This document shows, in pieces, positions 17,027 through 25,827 of a DNA stretch of 64,000 bases. The DNA comes from Actinoplanes sp. M2I2 (GTDB lineage: Bacteria > Actinomycetota > Actinomycetes > Mycobacteriales > Micromonosporaceae): positions 1-64,000 of the forward strand of contig NZ_JALPVJ010000004.1 in NCBI RefSeq assembly GCF_023544445.1, read 5' to 3'. The notes beneath the pieces were generated by a model. It had not been told where the DNA came from. It made no database searches and worked only from the letters and a program-made list of their open reading frames with translations. Within the stretch, counting starts at the first letter, position 1, and the number at the start of each line of letters is the position of its first letter. The position numbers were made by a program, and so were the translations under genes.

Positions 17027-17809
17027 TCAGGACGTGATGGTCAGCGTGACCGGCTTGCTCACCAGGGTGCCGAGGCGGGCCCGCAGCTCGAACTGGCCGG
17101 GCGGCGGGTTGGGGCCGGCCGGTGAGCCGCCGGTGCAGGTGCTCGACTGGCGGCCGTTCCAGGTCACCTTGTACGTGAGCTCCTGCCCGGGCGGAAGCTG
17201 CCGCACGTCGCCGCCCTTGGCGGTGCTGCACGTGTCCGAGGACCAGAACTTCTGAGCGCCCTGGTCGAGGTAGAGCTCCTGCGGATCGGGACCGACGTCA
17301 CGGGCGCAGGCCCGCTGGCCGATGTTCTTGATCTTGAGCTCTATCTGGACCGGCGCGCCGCGCTTGAGGTTCGTGCCGGCCGGGATCGGGGTCACAGCCA
17401 GCTCGCCGTCGGCGCAGGAGCCGTCGGCCGGCACGTTGACGTTGTTGTTCTGTCCGGCCGCGGTGGCGCCGCCGGTGGCGCCTCCGGTCGCGCCGCCGGT
17501 GGGCGGCAACGTCGGCTGCGGCGGGGTGTCGCCGCCGGACGGCTGCGCCTGCAGGTCGCCGGGCGCGGGAAGCGAGGGACCGTCGTTGCCGGGCACCCCG
17601 TCGACGAAGGCCGGCCCGGACGACGCCGGCTGAGAGCTGGGCAGCTGTGTCGATGCCGAGGTCGGGCTCTGGCCCCTTTTCGGGTCGTCCTTGTCGTCAC
17701 CGGTGCAGGAAACGAACAGCACGATGATGCCGAGCAGCACTGCGCCCAGCACGATCGCACGACGCCGCCAATAGACAGCGGGTGGAAGGGAACCAACCGT
17801 CGCTCGCAT
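17027..17809 (-). CDS. Membrane-anchored extracytoplasmic protein (Rv3587c-like position)
   Basis: About 260 residues: basic N-terminus, one membrane span (about 18-36), a long Ser/Pro/Gly-rich linker with a GGATGGATGGAT repeat, and an extracytoplasmic beta-sandwich domain from about residue 130 (ELAVTPIPAGTNLKRG; LELKIKNIGQRAC-like strand) with paired Cys residues. Function unknown. It takes the place of the mycobacterial membrane gene between disA and mutY. The ATG at 17809 is chosen because a TACGGT box lies ten bases upstream and no ribosome site supports earlier GTG or TTG codons. The RNA-ligase-like gene begins directly at its stop. Confidence 0.65.
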   Translation of the reverse strand: MRATVGSLPPAVYWRRRAIVLGAVLLGIIVLFVSCTGDDKDDPKRGQSPTSASTQLPSSQPASSGPAFVDGVPGNDGPSLPAPGDLQAQPSGGDTPPQPTLPPTGGATGGATGGATAAGQNNNVNVPADGSCADGELAVTPIPAGTNLKRGAPVQIELKIKNIGQRACARDVGPDPQELYLDQGAQKFWSSDTCSTAKGGDVRQLPPGQELTYKVTWNGRQSSTCTGGSPAGPNPPPGQFELRARLGTLVSKPVTLTITS

Positions 17810-17891
17810 GATGGGCAACACCGTAAACCCGCGCGCCCGCGAGGAGCGACGCGACGCGCCGGAGCATATGCGACAACGGCTCGGATAAGTT

Positions 17892-18428
17892 CTAGAGGTA
17901 GACCTTGCGCTGGTAGATCGCGTGCGCCCCGGCGACGCGATCGAGGAACAACTTTCCGTCGCAGTGATCGATCTCGTGTTGCAGCGCCCGGGCCTCGAAG
18001 GCGTCGGTGGTCATCTCGATCGTTTCTCCGCTGCCGGGGAGCATCGCCGAGACCACGACGCGCCCGGCCCGCTTGACGTCGCCGGTCAGGTCGGGCACCG
18101 ACATGCAGCCCTCGCGCCCGGCCTTCCAGCGGCTGGCCTCGATGACCTTGGCGTTGCAGAGGACGAACGTGCCGTGGGTGGTGGCCGCCTTGGGGTGGCC
18201 GGTCACGTCGACGGCGAAGATCTGGGCGCCCACGCCGACCTGGGGCGCGGCCAGGCCGACGCAGCCGGGCGCGACGCGCATGGTGGCGACCAGGTCGGCG
18301 GCGAGCTGGACGATCGCCGGATCGGCCGGGTCGACCTCGTCGCCGATCGTGCTGAGCACCGTCGCCGGGGCGGTGACGACCGGGCGGACCGTGCCTTCCG
18401 GACCGTCCCAGGTCACGGACGCGGTCAC
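17892..18428 (-). CDS. def: Peptide deformylase
   Basis: Metalloenzyme removing the formyl group from the N-terminus of new proteins. The three family motifs are intact: GLAAPQVG (58-65), EGCMSVP with the metal Cys108, and HEIDH (151-155). 178 residues, normal. ATG start overlaps the stop of the ACT-domain gene by four bases, so the two are co-translated. It is probably one of several deformylase genes in such a genome, so it need not be the essential copy. Confidence 0.95.
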   Translation of the reverse strand: MTASVTWDGPEGTVRPVVTAPATVLSTIGDEVDPADPAIVQLAADLVATMRVAPGCVGLAAPQVGVGAQIFAVDVTGHPKAATTHGTFVLCNAKVIEASRWKAGREGCMSVPDLTGDVKRAGRVVVSAMLPGSGETIEMTTDAFEARALQHEIDHCDGKLFLDRVAGAHAIYQRKVYL

Positions 18429-18928
18429 AGGATCTCCGACTCGGCGCGCCGCAGGGTCACCTCGACGCCCAGCTCGGCCGCGGCGACGGCGAGTTGCTCG
18501 GCCAGTTCGTCGGCCGAGCCGGTGGGCAGGTCGACCTCGGCCAGGAGGACGTAGAGCGACCCGGCCAGCCGGGTGCTCAGGTCGGTGATGTTGCCGCCGG
18601 CGCCGGCGACGACCCGGGTCACGGCCGCGACGATGCCGAGCCGGTCGGCCCCGTGCACGCTCACCACGTACGGCTCGCCGCCGGTCTTCACCTCGTCCTC
18701 GGGCTCGACCGAGCGCACCGAGGTGACCAGCCCGGTCAGCGACGTCAGGGCCGCCGACGCCTCCTCGGCGGTCGGCCCGGTGCAGACCAGGGTCATCGTG
18801 AAGTGGCCGCGCAGGCGGGTCATGGTGGAGTCGGTGAGGTTGGCGCCGACCCCGGCCAGCGCCTCGGCCACGTCGGCGACGATGCCGGTCCGGTCGGGAC
18901 CGATGACGGTGATGGCGAGCTCATGCAC
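18425..18928 (-). CDS. Two-ACT-domain regulatory protein (GcvR-like)
   Basis: 167 residues made of two ACT domains: the first starts HELAITVIGPDRTGIVADVAE, the second YVVSVHGADRLGIVAAVTR. ACT domains bind amino acids or similar ligands; the double-domain arrangement resembles GcvR and formyltetrahydrofolate deformylase regulatory regions. No catalytic domain is attached. GTG start with TACTGT six bases upstream and no ribosome site, so it is probably leaderless. Coupled to def; divergent from mutY across a 21-base gap. Confidence 0.8.
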   Translation of the reverse strand: MHELAITVIGPDRTGIVADVAEALAGVGANLTDSTMTRLRGHFTMTLVCTGPTAEEASAALTSLTGLVTSVRSVEPEDEVKTGGEPYVVSVHGADRLGIVAAVTRVVAGAGGNITDLSTRLAGSLYVLLAEVDLPTGSADELAEQLAVAAAELGVEVTLRRAESEIL

Positions 18929-18933
18929 CTGCC

Positions 18934-18940
18934 TACAGTA
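18934..18940. promoter_or_regulatory. Back-to-back -10 boxes shared by mutY and the ACT-domain gene
   Basis: TACAGTA reads TACAGT on the plus strand (18934-18939) and TACTGT on the minus strand (18935-18940). The minus box is six bases from the GTG at 18928; the plus box is ten bases from the mutY ATG. This is the only visible promoter core in the gap. Confidence 0.5.
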
Positions 18941-18949
18941 AGACCTGCC

Positions 18950-19846
18950 ATGACTTTCGCAGATGACGCCATCACGTGGTTCGACAAGAATGCCCGCGAC
19001 CTGCCCTGGCGGCAGCCCGGCACCACCGCCTGGGGGGTGCTGGTGAGCGAGGTGATGCTCCAGCAGACCCCGGTCGTGCGCGTGGAGCCCGCCTGGCGGG
19101 CCTGGATGACCCGCTGGCCCACCCCCGCCGACCTGGCCGCCGACCCGCCGTCCGAGGCGATCCGCATGTGGGGCCGGCTCGGCTACCCGCGGCGGGCGAT
19201 GCGGCTGCACGCGTGCGCGGTGGCCATGGTCGAGCGGCACGACGGCCGGGTCCCGTCCGATCTCGAGCAGCTGCTCGCGCTGCCGGGCGTGGGGACCTAC
19301 ACCGGCCGGGCCGTGGCCACCTTCGCGTACGGGCAGCGCCACCCGGTGGTCGACACGAACGTGCGCCGTGTCGTGTCGCGGGCTGTCGAGGGCAAGCCGG
19401 ATGCGGGCCCGACCACGACCGCCGCCGATCTGATCGCGACGGCCGAGCTGCTGCCCGAGGAGCCGGCCCGGGCCGCGCGGGCCAGCATCGCGTTCATGGA
19501 GCTGGGCGCCCTGGTCTGTGTCGCCCGCTCCCCGCGCTGCCACGAGTGCCCGTTCGAGCAGGTGTGCGCGTGGCGGCGCAACGGCTCGCCGGCGCTCGAG
19601 GGACCCAGTCGCAAACCGCAGCGGTACGCGGGGACCGACCGCCAGGTGCGCGGGCTGCTGCTCGAGGTGCTGCGCCACGCGACCGGCCCGGTGCCGCGTC
19701 AGCGCCTCGACCTGGTGTGGAACGACGACGTCCAGCGGGCCCGGGCGCTGGCCGGCCTGGTCGAGGACGGGCTCGTCGAGCCGCTCGACCCGGACGTCTT
19801 CGTGCTCGCCGGGGACGCCCCGCGGGTGTCCCCGCAGTCCCTGTAG
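18950..19846 (+). CDS. mutY: Adenine DNA glycosylase MutY
   Basis: Removes adenine mispaired with 8-oxoguanine. Signature segments: LPWR near the start, VMLQQTPVVRV, the helix-hairpin-helix LPGVGTYTGRAV with the downstream VDTNVRRV catalytic Asp, and a [4Fe-4S] cluster motif C-x6-C-x2-C-x5-C (CVARSPRCHECPFEQVC). The 298-residue length lacks most of the C-terminal MutT-like recognition domain, as is common in actinobacteria. ATG at 18950 starts right at the conserved domain. A strong hairpin follows the stop. Confidence 0.96.
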   Translation: MTFADDAITWFDKNARDLPWRQPGTTAWGVLVSEVMLQQTPVVRVEPAWRAWMTRWPTPADLAADPPSEAIRMWGRLGYPRRAMRLHACAVAMVERHDGRVPSDLEQLLALPGVGTYTGRAVATFAYGQRHPVVDTNVRRVVSRAVEGKPDAGPTTTAADLIATAELLPEEPARAARASIAFMELGALVCVARSPRCHECPFEQVCAWRRNGSPALEGPSRKPQRYAGTDRQVRGLLLEVLRHATGPVPRQRLDLVWNDDVQRARALAGLVEDGLVEPLDPDVFVLAGDAPRVSPQSL

Positions 19847-19866
19847 CGGCGGCTGACACACGCGAA

Positions 19867-19896
19867 ACGGCCCGGCTGCGAACGCAGCCGGGCCGT
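19867..19896. terminator. Bidirectional terminator between mutY and clpC
   Basis: Perfect 13-base stem (ACGGCCCGGCTGC and its complement) with a four-base loop, lying between the stops of the convergent genes mutY (19846) and clpC (19913). The flanking U-runs are short on both sides, as usual in high-GC genomes. Confidence 0.85.
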
Positions 19897-19912
19897 TGTC
19901 GTCTAGCCGTGC

Positions 19913-22435
19913 CTACTCCTCGGTGGTCGCAGCCCCGAGGTCGGCCGGCACCGCGTCGGGAACCGAGACTCCCCGGTCGGCGCCGCGGAAGACCAGCTTG
20001 GACTTCTCGATGTTCTCGGGGTCGCCCTCGCAGTCCACCACCACGATCTGGCCGGGGCGCAGCTCGTTGAAGAGGATCTGCTCGGACAGCGTGTCCTCGA
20101 GATCGCGCTGGATCGTGCGACGCAGCGGCCGCGCGCCCAGCACCGGGTCGAAGCCCTTCTTGGCCAGGTACTTCTTCGCGTTGTCGGTCAGCTCGAGGCC
20201 CATGTCCTTGTTGCGGAGCTGGCCCTCGATACGCGAGGTGAAGATGTCGACGATCTGGAGGATCTCTTCCTGGCGGAGCTGGTGGAAGACGATCGTGTCG
20301 TCGATGCGGTTGAGGAACTCCGGGCGGAAGTGCTGCTTCAGCTCGTCGTTGACCTTGACCTTCATCCGGTCGTAGTTGCTCTCGACGTCCTCCGAAGCCT
20401 GGAAGCCCAGGGAGACCGCCTTGGCGACGTCACGCGTGCCGAGGTTGGTGGTCAGGATGATGACCGTGTTCTTGAAGTCCACGATGCGGCCCTGACCGTC
20501 GGTCAGGCGGCCGTCCTCGAGGATCTGCAGGAGCGTGTTGAAGACGTCCGGGTGAGCCTTTTCGATCTCGTCGAAGAGGACCACGGAGAACGGCTTGCGA
20601 CGCACCTTCTCGGTCAGCTGGCCACCCTCGTCGTAACCGACGTAGCCGGGAGGGGCACCGACGAGACGGGACACCGTGTAGCGGTCGTGGAACTCGGACA
20701 TGTCGAGCTGGATCAGCGCGTCCTCGGAGCCGAAGAGGAACTCGGCGAGCGCCTTGGACAGCTCGGTCTTACCGACACCCGACGGGCCGGCGAAGATGAA
20801 CGAGCCGGACGGGCGCTTCGGGTCCTTCAGACCGGCGCGGGTACGCCGGATCGCCCTGGAGACAGCCTTGACCGCGTCCTCCTGGCCGATGACCCGCTTG
20901 TGCAGCTCATCCTCCATGCGGAGCAGCCGGGAGGTCTCCTCCTCGGTCAGCTTGTAGACCGGGATGCCGGTCCAGTTGCCCAGGACCTCGGCGATCTGCT
21001 CGTCGTCGACCTCGGACACGACGTCCAGGTCGCCGGCCTTCCACTCCTTCTCCCGCTGCGCCTTCTGGCCCAGCAGCTGCTTCTCCTTGTCGCGCAGCTG
21101 CGCGGCCCGCTCGAAGTCCTGCGCGTCGATCGCGGACTCCTTGTCGCGGCGCACCTGAGCGATGCGCTCGTCGAAGTCACGCAGGTCCGGCGGCGCGGTC
21201 ATCCGGCGGATGCGCATCCGGGCGCCGGCCTCGTCGATCAGGTCGATCGCCTTGTCCGGCAGGAAGCGGTCGGAGATGTAGCGGTCGGCCAGCGTCGCGG
21301 CAGCCACCAGGGCGGCGTCCGTGATGCTGATCCGGTGGTGGGCCTCGTAACGGTCGCGCAGGCCCTTGAGGATCTCGATGGTGTGCGCCAGCGACGGCTC
21401 GCCGACCTGGATGGGCTGGAAGCGGCGCTCGAGAGCGGCGTCCTTCTCCAGGTGCTTGCGGTACTCGTCGAGGGTGGTGGCGCCGATGGTCTGCAGCTCG
21501 CCGCGGGCCAGCATCGGCTTGAGGATGCTCGCCGCGTCGATCGCGCCCTCGGCGGCACCCGCACCCACCAGGGTGTGGATCTCGTCGATGAACAGGATGA
21601 TGTCGCCCCGGGTGCGGATCTCCTTGAGCACCTTCTTCAGGCGCTCCTCGAAGTCACCGCGGTAGCGGGAACCGGCGACCAGCGCACCGAGGTCGAGCGT
21701 GTAGAGCTGCTTGTCCTTGAGCGTCTCGGGCACCTCGCCCTTGACGATCGACTGGGACAGGCCCTCGACGACGGCGGTCTTGCCGACGCCCGGCTCACCG
21801 ATCAGAACCGGGTTGTTCTTGGTGCGGCGGGACAGCACCTGCATGACCCGCTCGATTTCCTTCTCACGCCCGATGACCGGGTCGAGCTTGCCCTCGCGGG
21901 CCGCCTGGGTCAGGTTGCGCCCGAACTGGTCGAGGACCAGGGACGTCGACGGCGCAGCCTCGCCCGCCGCCGCGCCGGCCGCGGCCGGCTCCTTGCCCTG
22001 GTAGCCCGAGAGCAGCTGGATGACCTGCTGGCGGACTCGGTTGAGGTCGGCGCCGAGCTTCACGAGGACCTGGGCGGCGACGCCCTCACCCTCGCGGATC
22101 AGGCCGAGCAGGATGTGCTCGGTGCCGATGTAGTTGTGGCCGAGCTGGAGCGCCTCACGCAGTGACAGCTCCAGCACCTTCTTGGCCCTCGGCGTGAACG
22201 GGATGTGCCCGCTCGGCGCCTGCTGGCCTTGACCGATGATCTCTTCGACCTGTTGCCGGACGCCCTCCAACGAGATGCCCAAGCTCTCGAGAGCCTTGGC
22301 GGCGACACCTTCGCCCTCGTGGATCAGGCCGAGCAGGATGTGCTCGGTCCCGATGTAGTTGTGGTTGAGCATCCGGGCCTCTTCTTGGGCCAGGACGACA
22401 ACCCGTCGCGCTCGGTCGGTGAACCGCTCGAACAT
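19913..22435 (-). CDS. clpC: ATP-dependent Clp protease ATPase subunit ClpC
   Basis: Hexameric unfoldase feeding substrates to ClpP. Order of domains over 840 residues: two Clp N repeats (start [20 protein letters not shown]), AAA+ domain 1 with [13 protein letters not shown], the coiled M-domain containing a UVR motif ([17 protein letters not shown]), AAA+ domain 2 with [16 protein letters not shown], and the C-terminal D2-small domain. The ATG at 22435 begins the conserved N domain; the further upstream reading frame is not ClpC-like. It heads the lsr2-lysS side of a conserved mycobacterial order. Confidence 0.97.
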   Translation of the reverse strand: MFERFTDRARRVVVLAQEEARMLNHNYIGTEHILLGLIHEGEGVAAKALESLGISLEGVRQQVEEIIGQGQQAPSGHIPFTPRAKKVLELSLREALQLGHNYIGTEHILLGLIREGEGVAAQVLVKLGADLNRVRQQVIQLLSGYQGKEPAAAGAAAGEAAPSTSLVLDQFGRNLTQAAREGKLDPVIGREKEIERVMQVLSRRTKNNPVLIGEPGVGKTAVVEGLSQSIVKGEVPETLKDKQLYTLDLGALVAGSRYRGDFEERLKKVLKEIRTRGDIILFIDEIHTLVGAGAAEGAIDAASILKPMLARGELQTIGATTLDEYRKHLEKDAALERRFQPIQVGEPSLAHTIEILKGLRDRYEAHHRISITDAALVAAATLADRYISDRFLPDKAIDLIDEAGARMRIRRMTAPPDLRDFDERIAQVRRDKESAIDAQDFERAAQLRDKEKQLLGQKAQREKEWKAGDLDVVSEVDDEQIAEVLGNWTGIPVYKLTEEETSRLLRMEDELHKRVIGQEDAVKAVSRAIRRTRAGLKDPKRPSGSFIFAGPSGVGKTELSKALAEFLFGSEDALIQLDMSEFHDRYTVSRLVGAPPGYVGYDEGGQLTEKVRRKPFSVVLFDEIEKAHPDVFNTLLQILEDGRLTDGQGRIVDFKNTVIILTTNLGTRDVAKAVSLGFQASEDVESNYDRMKVKVNDELKQHFRPEFLNRIDDTIVFHQLRQEEILQIVDIFTSRIEGQLRNKDMGLELTDNAKKYLAKKGFDPVLGARPLRRTIQRDLEDTLSEQILFNELRPGQIVVVDCEGDPENIEKSKLVFRGADRGVSVPDAVPADLGAATTEE

Positions 22436-22790
22436 GCCCTCGTGCTCCTCACGTGCCGTGCGCCAATGCTGAGCTCGTCTCAACAGCTGGCGGGGCCAGC
22501 GCACGGGCATCGGTGATACCCGTACTGACAACTCTATCGCCGCCGGGTGGCCTTGCTGGGTCCTCGCGGCCCCTTGAAACCTTCCGCAACGTTGATTAAG
22601 CCAACTTCGCACGCTCAACCGCTGTTCCCCCAGCGGAACGGCTACGCGGACAGCGAAATCGCGAAACCGGAATCCACAGGCTGTGGACAACATCGTCCCC
22701 ACCTGTGGATAACCCTACGTCGGCCGACCGGAGAACGACCGAAAAAACTGCGGGTCCGCGCGGCCGGCACGCACCCGCCAAGAACAACAA
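22436..22790. promoter_or_regulatory. clpC upstream region with paired DnaA boxes
   Basis: No gene. Two perfect DnaA-box sequences lie at 22682-22690 (TGTGGACAA, i.e. TTGTCCACA on the minus strand) and 22704-22712 (TGTGGATAA), 13 bases apart and in the same orientation. The first is also half of a CCACAG-G-CTGTGG palindrome (22674-22686). They are about 250 bases upstream of the clpC ATG. The clpC promoter itself could not be pinned down, and no clear HspR (HAIR) or ClgR site was found. Confidence 0.55.
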
Positions 22791-22848
22791 GAGGACGCGT
22801 CGGCCGCAGCGACTGTGCGTGCACAGTCGTCACGGCCGGCGCGTCCTC
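22791..22848 (-). terminator. Long-stem terminator of lsr2
   Basis: The two 28-base arms pair at 24 positions around a two-base loop, 60 bases after the lsr2 stop. On the minus strand the hairpin is followed at once by a T-rich run (TTGTTGTTCTTGG), the layout of an intrinsic terminator. Confidence 0.75.
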
Positions 22849-22908
22849 GCACCGGCGGCGCTCACGCGCCGGCCTGCTGCTCTCGTCCGGGTGGGCGTCA
22901 GCCGGGGA

Positions 22909-23265
22909 TCAGCTGCGGCCCGGTCCCTTGGCGTGGAACTCGTCGACGATCTCCTGCGGGATGCGGCCCCGGTCGGAGATGTCCTTTCCGGCCTTCTTGG
23001 CCCATTCCCGGATCGCCTTGTTCTGCTCCCGGTCGGCGGTGGCGCCGCCGCGGCCGCGAGCGGCCCGGCCACCGACCACCACACCGCCACGGGCCGCCTT
23101 GGTGCCGGCCTCCACGTACGGCTCGAACAGCTCCCGCAATTTGGCAGCGTTCTTCTCCGACAGGTCGATCTCGTACTGAATGCCGTCGAGCGCGAACTTC
23201 ACCGTCTCGTCGGCGTCGCCCCCGTCGATGTCATCGACCAGCTTGTGAATGATCTGCTTCGCCAC
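22909..23265 (-). CDS. lsr2: Lsr2 nucleoid-associated silencer
   Basis: Small H-NS-like protein that bridges DNA and silences AT-rich, often horizontally acquired, sequence. N-terminal dimerisation part (MAKQIIHKLVDDIDGGDADETV) and C-terminal DNA-binding domain with the minor-groove RGR hook (ISDRGRIPQEIVDEF). 118 residues, usual length. GTG start with a GGGAGGA ribosome site. A good promoter lies upstream and a long terminator downstream, so it is probably a single-gene unit between lysS and clpC, as in mycobacteria. Confidence 0.97.
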   Translation of the reverse strand: MAKQIIHKLVDDIDGGDADETVKFALDGIQYEIDLSEKNAAKLRELFEPYVEAGTKAARGGVVVGGRAARGRGGATADREQNKAIREWAKKAGKDISDRGRIPQEIVDEFHAKGPGRS

Positions 23266-23312
23266 GCGCCGCTATCCTCCCGAACACAGGTTCTCCCCAA
23301 TGCAACGCACAG

Positions 23313-23343
23313 ACAATAACGCCAGGGCGGCATCGTCCGTCAA
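23313..23343 (-). promoter_or_regulatory. Candidate lsr2 promoter
   Basis: Minus strand TTGACG (23338-23343), 19-base spacer, TATTGT (23313-23318), leaving a leader of about 40 bases before the lsr2 GTG. The spacer is slightly long. This is the only good match in the 163-base gap between lysS and lsr2. Confidence 0.5.
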
Positions 23344-23428
23344 TGGCGGTCGGAACATTTCCGGTGAAGGCGAGTTCCGACCACTTGTCGCGGCGCCGGG
23401 GTGCCCGGGAGGCAAACTCCGCGGGACG

Positions 23429-24934
23429 TTACTCGGGACGTACGAGCGGGAAGAGGATCGTTTCCCGAATGCCCAGCCCGGTGAGCGCCATCAGTAGACG
23501 GTCGATTCCCATTCCCATACCACCGGTCGGCGGCATTCCGTACTCCATGGCCCGCAGGAAATCCTCGTCGAGCTGCATCGCCTCGGCGTCGCCGCCGGCC
23601 GCCAGCAGCGACTGGGCCAGGAGCCGCTCGCGCTGCACCACCGGGTCGACGAGCTCGGAGTAGGCGGTGGCCAGCTCGAAGCCCGACACGTAGAGGTCCC
23701 ACTTCTCGGTCAGACCTGGGGTTTCGCGGTGGGCCCGGGTCAGCGGCGCGGTCTCCTCCGGATAGTCCCGGACAAAGGTCGGGGCCTGCAGGGTGTGCTG
23801 CACGAGGTGCTCGAACAACTCCTCGACGAGCTTGCCCGGCCCCCACTTCGGGTCGACGGAAAGGTCGTGCTTTTCGGCATAACGCAGCAGTTGCGCGATA
23901 TCGGTGGACGGGGTGACTTCCTCCCCGAGCGCCTCGGACAGCGAGCCATAGAGAGTGATCGATGACCACTCGCCACTCAGATCCAACTCGGTGCCGTCAT
24001 AGTGCGTCACGATGTGTGATCCGGCGACCGCGAAGGCGGCCTCCTGAATCCACTCGCGCACCTGCTGCTGCATGACGTTGTAGTCCGCGTACGCCTGGTA
24101 GGCCTCGAGCATCGCGAACTCCGGCGAGTGCGTCGAGTCCATACCCTCATTGCGGAAGTTGCGGTTGATCTCGAAGACGCGATCGATGCCGCCGACGACC
24201 GCCCTCTTCAGAAACAGTTCCGGCGCGATCCGCAGATAGAGATCGGTGTCGAGAGCGTTGCTGTGCGTCACAAAGGGCCGGGCCGTGGCGCCGCCGTGCA
24301 GCAACTGCAACATTGGCGTTTCGACCTCGAGGAAATTGCGGCGGAACAGCGACTCACGAAGGCTGCGCACAACCGTGGCCCGGGCCCGAACGGTGTCCCG
24401 CGCCTGCGGCCGGACGATCAGATCGACGTACCGCTGACGAACTCGGGTCTCCTCGGAGAGCGGCTTGTGGGCCACCGGAAGCGGCCGCAGCGACTTGGCG
24501 CTCATGGCCCAGGAGTCGGCAAGAACCGACAACTCGCCCCGGCGACTGGTGATCACCTCACCGGTGACCGAGACCAGGTCACCCAGGTCGACGACCTGCT
24601 TCCAATCGGCCAGGCGCTCCTCGCCGACCTTGGCCAGCGACAACATCGCCTGCAACTCGGTGCCGTCGCCGTCGCGCAGGGTGGCGAAGCACAGCTTGCC
24701 GCCGTTGCGCACGAAGATGACCCGGCCGGTGATCGACACCTGGTCGCCCGAGGCGGAGTCGATGGGCAGATCGGCGTACTGCTCCCGCACCTGCTTGAGC
24801 GTCGCCGTCCGGGGAACAGTCACCGGGTAGGGGGACACCCCTTCGGCGAGCATCCGGTCCCGCTTCGACCGGCGGACCCGCATCTGCTCGGGAAGGTCCT
24901 CGGCGGGGTCTGGTGCGGCATTCTGCTCGGTCAC
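23429..24934 (-). CDS. lysS: Lysyl-tRNA synthetase, class II
   Basis: Charges tRNA-Lys. N-terminal OB-fold anticodon-binding domain ([26 protein letters not shown]), then the class II catalytic core with motif 2 ([18 protein letters not shown]) and motif 3 ([13 protein letters not shown]). 501 residues, the normal bacterial length, with no fused membrane domain, so it is the housekeeping enzyme rather than a LysX lysyl-phosphatidylglycerol synthase. GTG start. Lies between coaX and lsr2 on the same strand, as in mycobacteria. Confidence 0.97.
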   Translation of the reverse strand: MTEQNAAPDPAEDLPEQMRVRRSKRDRMLAEGVSPYPVTVPRTATLKQVREQYADLPIDSASGDQVSITGRVIFVRNGGKLCFATLRDGDGTELQAMLSLAKVGEERLADWKQVVDLGDLVSVTGEVITSRRGELSVLADSWAMSAKSLRPLPVAHKPLSEETRVRQRYVDLIVRPQARDTVRARATVVRSLRESLFRRNFLEVETPMLQLLHGGATARPFVTHSNALDTDLYLRIAPELFLKRAVVGGIDRVFEINRNFRNEGMDSTHSPEFAMLEAYQAYADYNVMQQQVREWIQEAAFAVAGSHIVTHYDGTELDLSGEWSSITLYGSLSEALGEEVTPSTDIAQLLRYAEKHDLSVDPKWGPGKLVEELFEHLVQHTLQAPTFVRDYPEETAPLTRAHRETPGLTEKWDLYVSGFELATAYSELVDPVVQRERLLAQSLLAAGGDAEAMQLDEDFLRAMEYGMPPTGGMGMGIDRLLMALTGLGIRETILFPLVRPE

Positions 24935-25006
24935 GGCACGACTCTCTGTACGGCTGGTGATGGGCCCTGAAAGCCTACTCAGGGCCCCCTCGCCACGGAA
25001 AACTGA

Positions 25007-25765
25007 TTACACGTTGCGTTCGTAGACCATCCGCAGCCCGATCAGCGTGATCATCGGCTCGTGAGCGGTGATGGTCTTGCACTCGTCCTTGACCAGCCAG
25101 GCCAGGCCACCGGTGGCGATGACCGCCCGGACCGGGCCGATCTCGTCGATCATGCGGCTGACGATGCCGTCGACCTGGCCGGCGAAGCCGAAATACATGC
25201 CCGACTGCAGGCACTCGACGGTGTTCTTGCCGATGACCGAGCGCGGCTTGGCCGGCTCCACCTTGCGAAGCTGGGCGGCCCGCGCGGCCAGGGCGTCGAA
25301 GGAGATCTCGATGCCCGGGGCGAAGGCGCCGCCCAGGAACTCGCCCTTCTCGCTGATGACGTCGAAATTCGTGGTCGTGCCGAAATCGACGACGATGCTC
25401 GGGCCGCCGTAGAGGGCGTGGGCGGCGAGCGTGTTGACGACCCGGTCGGCGCCCACCTCCTTGGGATTGTCGATCGCCAGCTGGACGCCGGTCTTGACGC
25501 CGGGCTCGACGACCACGTTGGGCAGATCGCCGTAGTAGCGGGCGAGCATGGTGCGCAGACTCCTCAGCGCCGCCGGCACGGTGGAGCAGGCGGCGACGCC
25601 GGTGACCTCGACCGCGTCACCGGCCAGGAGGCCGCGGAACATCAGGCCCAGCTCGTCGGCGGTGGAACGGGCATCGGTCTTGATGCGCCAGTTGTGGACG
25701 AGTTTGTCGCCGTCGAAGGTCGCCAGCACGGTGTTGGTGTTGCCGATGTCGATGCAGAGGAGCAC
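25007..25765 (-). CDS. coaX: Type III pantothenate kinase
   Basis: First committed step of coenzyme A synthesis: phosphorylates pantothenate. Sugar-kinase-type fold opening with DIGNTNTVLATFDG, then GADRVVNTLAAHALYG and VVDFGTTTNFDVI; the catalytic Asp lies in GADR. 252 residues, normal. The start is the GTG at 25765, with GGAGGA four bases before it; the in-frame TTG at 25777 lies within that ribosome site. Sits 62 bases from nadC on the same strand, near panC and panD, so cofactor genes are grouped. Confidence 0.95.
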   Translation of the reverse strand: MLLCIDIGNTNTVLATFDGDKLVHNWRIKTDARSTADELGLMFRGLLAGDAVEVTGVAACSTVPAALRSLRTMLARYYGDLPNVVVEPGVKTGVQLAIDNPKEVGADRVVNTLAAHALYGGPSIVVDFGTTTNFDVISEKGEFLGGAFAPGIEISFDALAARAAQLRKVEPAKPRSVIGKNTVECLQSGMYFGFAGQVDGIVSRMIDEIGPVRAVIATGGLAWLVKDECKTITAHEPMITLIGLRMVYERNV

Positions 25766-25827
25766 GGAATCCTCCAAGGATTTCTTTCTATCGTTCCAGG
25801 AAGATCCTGGGAGCTCCGCGCCCGGTG

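Noticed and set aside
20282..22165. Long open frame antisense to clpC (over 600 codons); similar antisense frames oppose ispD, ispF, nadB, radA, disA and VirB4
   Set aside because: GC-rich codon bias keeps these frames open. Their translations are Arg/Gly/Val/Asp-rich with no fold-like pattern, while the sense strand encodes clear conserved proteins.
22436..22790. Possible ClgR or HspR (HAIR) operator for clpC
   Set aside because: No full inverted repeat matching either consensus could be found by eye.
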